Shown here piece after piece: positions 58,305 through 64,000 of a stretch of 64,000 bases of DNA. Each line of letters opens with the position of its first letter. Position 1 is the first letter of the stretch. A model generated the notes under the pieces. It saw only the letters and a program-made list of their open reading frames with translations, did not search any database and was not told the DNA's origin. The DNA comes from Cyanoderma ruficeps. Its lineage: Eukaryota > Chordata > Aves > Passeriformes > Timaliidae. Location of the stretch: contig VZDJ01000301.1 in the NCBI GenBank assembly GCA_008694505.1, forward strand, positions 1,031,485-1,095,484. Reading direction: 5' to 3'. Made by a program: the position numbers and the translations under genes.

Positions 58305-58366
58305 CGCTGGATGCAGGGATCAGGGTAGTACGGCAAGGTGGTGAAAGGTGCTGCTTCAAAATTCAT
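58305..58366 (-). CDS. TP63: TAp63 coding exon 1 (N terminus)
   Basis: First coding exon of the TA class of p63, a p53-family transcription factor that acts in the nucleus. Reading the minus strand from the ATG at 58366 gives MNFEAAPFTTLPYYPDPCIQ followed by CG, the first two bases of an Arg codon, then a GTGAGT donor at 58304. The human exon, as I recall it, begins MNFETSRCATLQYCPDP and is also 62 coding bases ending in phase 2. Length, phase and the MNFE...PDP.IQR frame therefore agree, although 8 of 20 residues differ. The start has G at -3 and A at +4, a reasonable Kozak context. The 5' untranslated part continues to higher coordinates with an unknown start site. I am confident in the identity. 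The side-chain differences look like real avian divergence and not a pseudogene, since frame and donor are intact. Confidence 0.9.
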
Positions 58367-58760
58367 TTCCTTCGAGCCCCTCCTCGGGGACAAACCGAAA
58401 TAAAATAAATAAATAGATATAAAGCCAGCAGGCTAAAAGCAATAAGGTCAAGTGGTACACGAGGTACAACTTTAGAGATTTATTTTACACTTGCAGATGG
58501 GTGGGATCTGCCGAGGACTTGGCCAATGGGACTCATCCAGTTACCCGAGCATCACCACCACTCCCTCCTCGCCAGCTGGGCATCTTCTGCACAGATATTT
58601 TCCCCTCCTCTCAACATCCTTAATAAACTTTGGTGTACGCTGGCCACACTTGTTGTTGGAAGCTCATCTGGGGCTTCTCTGAACTTCTGATCTCGCCGGT
58701 CATTGGTTGCCTTCCCGCCTGACTTCACAGTTTAATTTTGGCAGCTCTTGCGATTTTACA
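58367..58760 (-). promoter_or_regulatory. Candidate TAp63 promoter and 5' UTR
   Basis: Sequence immediately upstream of the TAp63 start codon. On the minus strand there is a CCAAT box (plus ATTGG at 58702-58706) directly beside an E2F-type TTCCCGCC at 58712-58719. A further plus-strand CCAAT lies at 58523-58527, and there is a TATA-like TTTATATC around 58415-58422. E2F control of TAp63 has been reported in mammals, so the E2F/CCAAT pair about 340 bases upstream of the ATG is a sensible core. I cannot place the transcription start. The A/T-rich run (plus AAATAAAATAAATAAATAG, 58399-58417) next to the TATA-like motif leaves open a start very close to the ATG. Confidence 0.45.
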
Positions 58761-59196
58761 GAGCGCTGTGGCCGCTGGTCATCCTCGTCTCCAGATGGCC
58801 GGAGTTTCCTCTGCGGGGTGCAGCGCCCGTGCTGAATTTCATCGTACTTTAAAATCTTTCCTTGTCGACTCTGGGGTTAGTACCTGCTTATAGTTGCCTG
58901 GGGAATTTTTCAGTCTCTCTCACACCACAGTTCAAACAGTCTGTTGTGGTCACAGTTTCAAAACCTGAATGACAAAATATGGGGAAATTCCTCAATTAAA
59001 ATTAACTCTGAACTTTTGCTCCTCTGCCTCCCCTTCCTGCCCTCCTCCCTGCAAGAAAACTATCAGATATATTTAATGTTTCCCTTTATAGATTTTCACC
59101 ATTTCTTTCCAAAACAATTGAGATTATACAGAAATCTTGCATTGTTCTGGTGTTCTGTAAATAACATATACATCTTCTGCATTAAATAAAACACAG

Positions 59197-59271
59197 TATT
59201 TTTAATTATCTTGAGAAGAAAGTAAAAGAAGCCCCACAATATTTTCAATTCTCTTGAGAAGAAAGTAAAAG
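59197..59271. repeat. 32-bp direct repeat with 43-bp period
   Basis: Copy 1 (59197-59228) and copy 2 (59240-59271) share CTTGAGAAGAAAGTAAAAG exactly and differ at two positions overall. The 11-base spacer gives a period of 43. It lies in the upstream flank, about 0.85 kb from TAp63 exon 1. Confidence 0.85.
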
Positions 59272-61988
59272 TAAGAAAATAGAAATCACATCTTTTTCAT
59301 ACACTAAAGCGTAGAGAAATAAGAGTGAAGTCCACCAAAACAAACTGCCAAAGATGAAAAGCAGATCTGATTTTCCTGAAGTAACTTGAAAGCAAGAAAT
59401 GATGGCTTTAATTCCCTCCCCACCACCTCTTTTTCTTTTTTTCTTTTCTCTTTTGTGTCACACAGAAAATCATTCAGGAAAGCAACCTGTTTTGTCCCCC
59501 TGTTTTTTCCCCCTCCGTGATTTATCCAAATAGTACAGGCTGTAAACCTATCCCGGTTTTGTGGGTTTGGAGAATGAATGAAATATGAATCAGGAGCTAA
59601 ATTAAAATGGATTCCAGCAGGAAAAAAATAGCACCCACATATCTGTGCACCAGAGGGATTGCATCTTCAAGCAGACTTATATATTTGTGTGGATGAGGAG
59701 AAGTGCAATGGGACTTACGGCTCACCTATAGGTCATATTTTGTGCCAATGTCAGCACTAATTCCAGCCACCCCTGAGCAAAAGTCAGGAGCCCTCCGAGA
59801 TGGCAGCAACTGCCTCTTATTTTTCCCTTCTGTGTTTTCCTTGTAGGAAATGTTGGTTCGAAGAATGTCACGTGGAAACATTTTCTTTGCTGCCTGTGCC
59901 AGGGTGGCAGGAGAGCTATTTCAGACTTGACATTCTCCACCCACACTCAGCCTGATAGTTCCTAACATCTGTGAATTGTGAATCCTGTAAACTCGAAGGG
60001 CTGATCCCCGGCCAAGTCCAAGCAGCTTTCACTAAGTGGCACTCACCGAGGAAGAGAGGCTGGAAGTGAAGGATGTGTTTATTAACTGGAGTTAAGGGCT
60101 CCCCACTGCTGGACACTGCTTCCCCTGCCTGGCCCATGGAAGAACAGTAATATCAAATACCTTTTCTCTCTTAGGCTGAACCCTGGAGTAAACATCAAAC
60201 CTTGTAGCTTGTGTTATTAGGGAAGAGGTATGGGAATCTCCAAATCTGCTGGGGAGCAGAGAGGAAGATTCACAGCAGGGTTTGCACACACACAAAGCAG
60301 CACAGAGAGAGCTTCAGCGTGGCTGCATCCTCTTCTGCTGCTGAAATCAAAGGGATTTGCTGTGGGCAAATGCCTCCAGGGGGTGGGCAAGGAGGGCTAC
60401 ACCAACTCAGGGTCCACAGTGCCAGCCTGGCTCTGGTCTAGGCCTTGAGCATCCACCCTTAACCAAAGCCATGGCAAGGAAGTGCTCTCCCTGCCCAGAC
60501 CATTTGAGCAAGAGCTTGGGTTTGTGCTCTCCTGCTCCAGGACCTGCACCCATGAATGTGGATATGGATAACCAACCATGCACACAGGCACCAGGCTGGG
60601 CTCTGGGCACACTGCTGAGGCCTCATGCTTGCTCCTGGAGAAACAGCAGAAGCTGGTTGGATTTGGTCTACCATGCCCATGGAGGGATTAGCCGTTACCT
60701 CCTCAAGCCTGACTTCATGGAAGAGTGGTCATGCATTGTGTGCTCTCCAAACAGCCTGGAAACATTTGTCTTTCCTCATAGATTTCAACCTAAAAGGCAA
60801 AAGAAATGTCAGGAGAAAAGTGCTGTTCTTCTGAAACCCTGCTCTATCTACTTCTTCATGGGAGCTGGAGAAGAGTCTTTCCCAGAACGGCCTGGGTGCA
60901 ATGGCCAATGCGCTGGGAGCAGGGAATAACTCCCACCTGGAGACAGACCCTCTCCTGGTTTTGGCCAGTCTCCTCACCTGGCACATGCCCAGATTACACA
61001 TCCCAAGGGCTTTGTGAAGTAAAACTGGCAGTTCCTGACATTGCTGCTGGGCTGAGGGTGAACCTGGCCTTGGGTTTTACGCTGCCTTAGCTCTGCACAG
61101 CCTTGGTACCACAGGCACAGTAAATACAAGACTGTTACAGCCCAAACTCCCAGTCCTGGGGTTCCTGTTTGTAGTGCTGCAGTTAAGTGGTAGTCTCCAG
61201 CTAGCAATTCACACCAAAAGAATACCTTCTCCTGAAAAAAAAAATAAATAAAAAGCAGCACCACATAATTTTGATGAGAAATAGTGACTTGTAGCAGGGC
61301 TCTCTTCTCGCTCACAAGGCACTGATGAGAGACATTTCTAGCAAGGACATTTCCACAAAAACCTCAAAAGGGGCCACCGGCTGCCCAAGATTTGTACCAC
61401 CCCTCATGCCAGGGGTTAGGTAAATGCAAACTCCTCGTGGTTGGTTTGCTTTGGCAGTGCACACAGCAGCTGCTGGCTTTTCCCAGAGAACTGGGCATTT
61501 TTCACCCACAGAGATCTGGGCATGTTCTGAGGGAGCTCAGAATGTCTGTCTTTTGCTTTTCCCAGCTCGAAAACAGAGCCATGGAAACCCACTGGCAGTA
61601 GTGTACAAAAGCCCCCTGCAAAAGCCAGCAAGTGTCCTGATTTCTCTCCTGCAACCCAAACTTCCTCCCTCTTGCTCACACCCAACACTTAGCTATGGGT
61701 TGATCGACCAGGAATTTGGGCAGAGGTATTCACCAGTGCAGTGAGGTTGCATCCAGCTCCTCTCAGCTGCAAGGCACGTTGCATAGCACAGTGGGCAGTG
61801 GAAACACAAGCACAGGGTGTGTGCCTGTGTGAATTGCCAGTGCCCCATGCATAGCTGGGAGGCTCTCAGGGCTCAATGGTATTTGGCCAAGTTCATCTGC
61901 ACTGCCTTAAAGGAAACTGTTGGGAGATGGAGCCCAAGACTTTTGAGAGTTGGGGATTTCAGAGGGGGGGTCTGAGTGAGTACATGAG

Positions 61989-62252
61989 GACTAGTAAATT
62001 TCATTCAGGAAGAAATTCTTTATTTAGGGAGAAATTCTTTACTGTGAGAAGAAATTCTTTGCTGTGAGGGTGGTGAGGCAGTGGAACAGGTTGCCCAGAG
62101 AAGCTGTGGACAGCCCATCCTTGCAAGTGCTCAAGGACAGGCAGGATGGAGCTCTGAGGAACCTGTTCCAAGCCCACAGCAAGGAGCTTGGAACCGGATG
62201 ATCTTTAATGTCCCTTCCAACACAAACCCGTCCATGATTCTGTGATTCTGGG
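61989..62252 (+). mobile_element. CR1 LINE, 3'-terminal fragment
   Basis: The plus strand carries the familiar 3' end of avian CR1: AGAAATTCTTT, GAGGGTGGTGAGGCAGTGGA, ACAGGTTGCCCAGAGAAGCT, a GATGATCTTTAATGTCCCTT stretch, and the terminal octamer-type repeat GATTCTGTGATTCTG. It is 5'-truncated to about 260 bases and contains no open reading frame, as is usual for CR1. The left part shows three copies of a 19-20 base unit (62011-62069). Divergence from the consensus I remember looks moderate. It sits 3.6 kb upstream of TAp63 exon 1. Confidence 0.85.
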
Positions 62253-62344
62253 AGAAACTTTCAGTGGCAGACCTCAAGAGGAAAAGGGGCTAGTGACACC
62301 CCCAGTGTTCACTGCCCCTGGCAGGAGGTCTCCCTGCTGGTGGT

Positions 62345-62740
62345 GAGTGTGGGGCTGACCCGGCGGCTGCAGGCACGTGTCCCGCAGGAAGCCGGGGTGT
62401 CGGGGCCGTGTCTGGACAGCGGATTTACAGCCGAGCCCGGTGCTGGCGGCAGGCAGGCAGCGCAGGAAGAAGCATGTGTGTAGGTGGGAGGAATGCGGCG
62501 CTGCGCTGCGCTCCGCCGCTTCCACGTCTGCGGGAGACAAACAGCCCGGAGACAGCTGTGGAAAACTCTCCCGTTACCCCTCCGTGCACCCTCTCTCGAC
62601 TTAAGCTGTCGCTGAAACGACCAGGAGATTATCTTTTAGCAGAGGCAAACATTTATATCCCCGGGAGGAGACTGCTGGGGATTTATGACGGTCTCCGCAC
62701 CCGAGGTCAGGGCCAGGATGCCTGCGAGCAGCCCCAGCCC
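62345..62740. promoter_or_regulatory. CpG-rich segment 4 kb upstream of TAp63 exon 1
   Basis: About 30 CpGs in 400 bases by hand count, including GCGGCGCTGCGCTGCGCTCC at 62495-62514. It begins about 90 bases after the end of a CR1 fragment. It may be a CpG island, a distal promoter or a noncoding first exon. No coding sequence is recognised in it. Confidence 0.45.
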
Positions 62741-64000
62741 CGAAAAGGGCACAAGGGAGAGGCAGTGACATCTCTGTGCCTCCAGTCCCGTTCCATGGCT
62801 CCGGCCACCTCTGAACCACTTGGAGCTGGAGAAGACAGGAAGATGCCGGCTTTGCTCTGAGCCACCTTTGCAACTGCTGGCTTCAGGATTTGCCTGAAAC
62901 CAGACCCACCCTTTGCGCCAGGGGATGAAACGTTTCATTCGCAGCTCGGGGTTTCCAGGGGAGGGGTTGTGGTCGTTTGTTGGTTTGTTGGTTTTTTTTA
63001 AAGTTAAAATTAATTTCTTTTAAAGGCAAGGAGTCTGTGGGATATTTGGGGATTTTTTTGTTAGAAAAAGTTAACGAGAAGGAAACAATTCCCTCCCACC
63101 AGCAATAAAATGTTTTTAGCTTGGCTATCCGAGGTAACGGAAAGCCACACCAGCATACCTTTTGAGCACATTTTTCAATTTTAACTAAATATTAGGGATG
63201 TTTGAAGGTTTCAAAGGAAACCTGTATGAACAGGAGTAAGCAAAGACAACTCTTCAGTAACTCCAGTGAAGGGAAAGAGGAAACAGGAGTATGACCCTCA
63301 CAGAATTTGGAGTATCTACCCAAATGCTGTAATGGTGGGGAAAGCTTCAGTAAGAATCCAGATTTTGCCTTCAGCTGATTTCTGATCCCACTGCTCCAGA
63401 AGTGTCAAATTTCTGGCTTTTGGTTCATCCAAGCCTTCCCCGCTTGCACCTTCCATATTGAGAGACAAGGGATGGGGAGTAGAGCAAAGTTAAAAAATAA
63501 ACTAATAAATAAAACCACCACAATTCTACACATGATCCTGCCCATTCCCCCCAGCACCTTTTGTCCCTAGTGCAAACACAAAGCAGTAAAGAAGGGCACT
63601 CACACTCCAGGCTGTCACTGCCCTGCCTGGGTTAGCACAGACCTGCTGGTGGGGCCTGAGGGTCTGAGCCCAGGCAGCATCTCCCCACATCTGGACAACA
63701 TCTGTGCAGGTCATGCTTGGTCACTGATGGCCACGTGTGGGCCCAGGACTGATGACAATCCAGTGAGCAAGCAATCCAGCAGAACCCTAGAGGCACATCT
63801 GGAGAGAAGATGGCAAAGGTGTCTTAATGTACCACTCCCCACATCCTTCTTCAGCTAAACCTGAACATCACAGTGCCACCAACTGTGGACTTTAAAATGC
63901 ACACCAGCTTCAAGCTGCCATCTCCATGTGAATACCACACACCTGGAGCTCTGCACAATCCTCATGCTGGCCATCAACTGCTTAGGCAGAGTTAGGAAGA

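Larger units (their letters stand above)
58761..64000. other. Upstream flank of TP63
   Basis: Noncoding as far as I can tell. Contains the 43-bp-period direct repeat, the CR1 fragment, the CpG-rich patch at 62.35-62.74 kb and a T/G-rich tract at 62966-63010. In mammals the next gene upstream is TPRG1, but nothing here is recognisable as one of its exons. Confidence 0.65.

Noticed and set aside
60357..60929. 190-codon plus-strand open frame in the upstream flank
   Set aside because: Starts at TTG, with composition and content typical of GC-rich noncoding DNA. No homology recognised.

Overview
This is vertebrate, almost certainly avian, nuclear DNA. It carries the 5' half of one recognisable gene, TP63 (tumour protein p63), on the minus strand. 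The bird assignment rests on three things: the 3' end of a CR1 LINE near 62.0-62.25 kb, low repeat density, and p63 exons that carry the residues I remember from chicken (SQYSE at the end of the deltaN exon, NTEHAQN in exon 4). The remaining open frames are mostly short, lack homology I can recognise, and lie in introns or flanking DNA.

Layout in transcription order, from high to low coordinate. Upstream flank 58.8-64 kb: a CpG-rich patch at 62.35-62.74 kb and a CR1 fragment. TAp63 promoter candidate and coding exon 1: 58305-58366. A 19.4 kb interval that should contain exon 2: I could not find it, and an N sits at 39620, near where it would be expected. Exon 3: 38768-38900. Intron 3, with a CpG-rich segment at 25.8-26.4 kb. 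The internal deltaNp63 promoter (three CCAAT boxes and a TATA box, 24.94-25.09 kb) and its first exon, coding 24745-24786. An 18.2 kb intron. Exon 4, shared by both classes: 6275-6529. The start of intron 4 runs off the left edge. The DNA-binding-domain body, tetramerisation and C-terminal exons lie beyond position 1.

The exons form one gene with two promoters. The distal one makes TA isoforms through exons 1-(2)-3-4. The internal one makes deltaN isoforms, joining a 14-residue N terminus straight to exon 4. All visible exon borders have GT/AG sites and compatible phases. No RNA gene, CRISPR array, operon or second protein-coding gene could be supported.

Most notable observation: the deltaN 5' leader is open in frame with the deltaN start codon. 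Against the human leader as I remember it, every difference across the last 18 leader codons is synonymous. A CTG in strong initiation context sits 16 codons upstream of the ATG. This suggests an N-terminally extended deltaNp63. The other main question is the apparent absence of exon 2, which encodes the core transactivation helix of TAp63.
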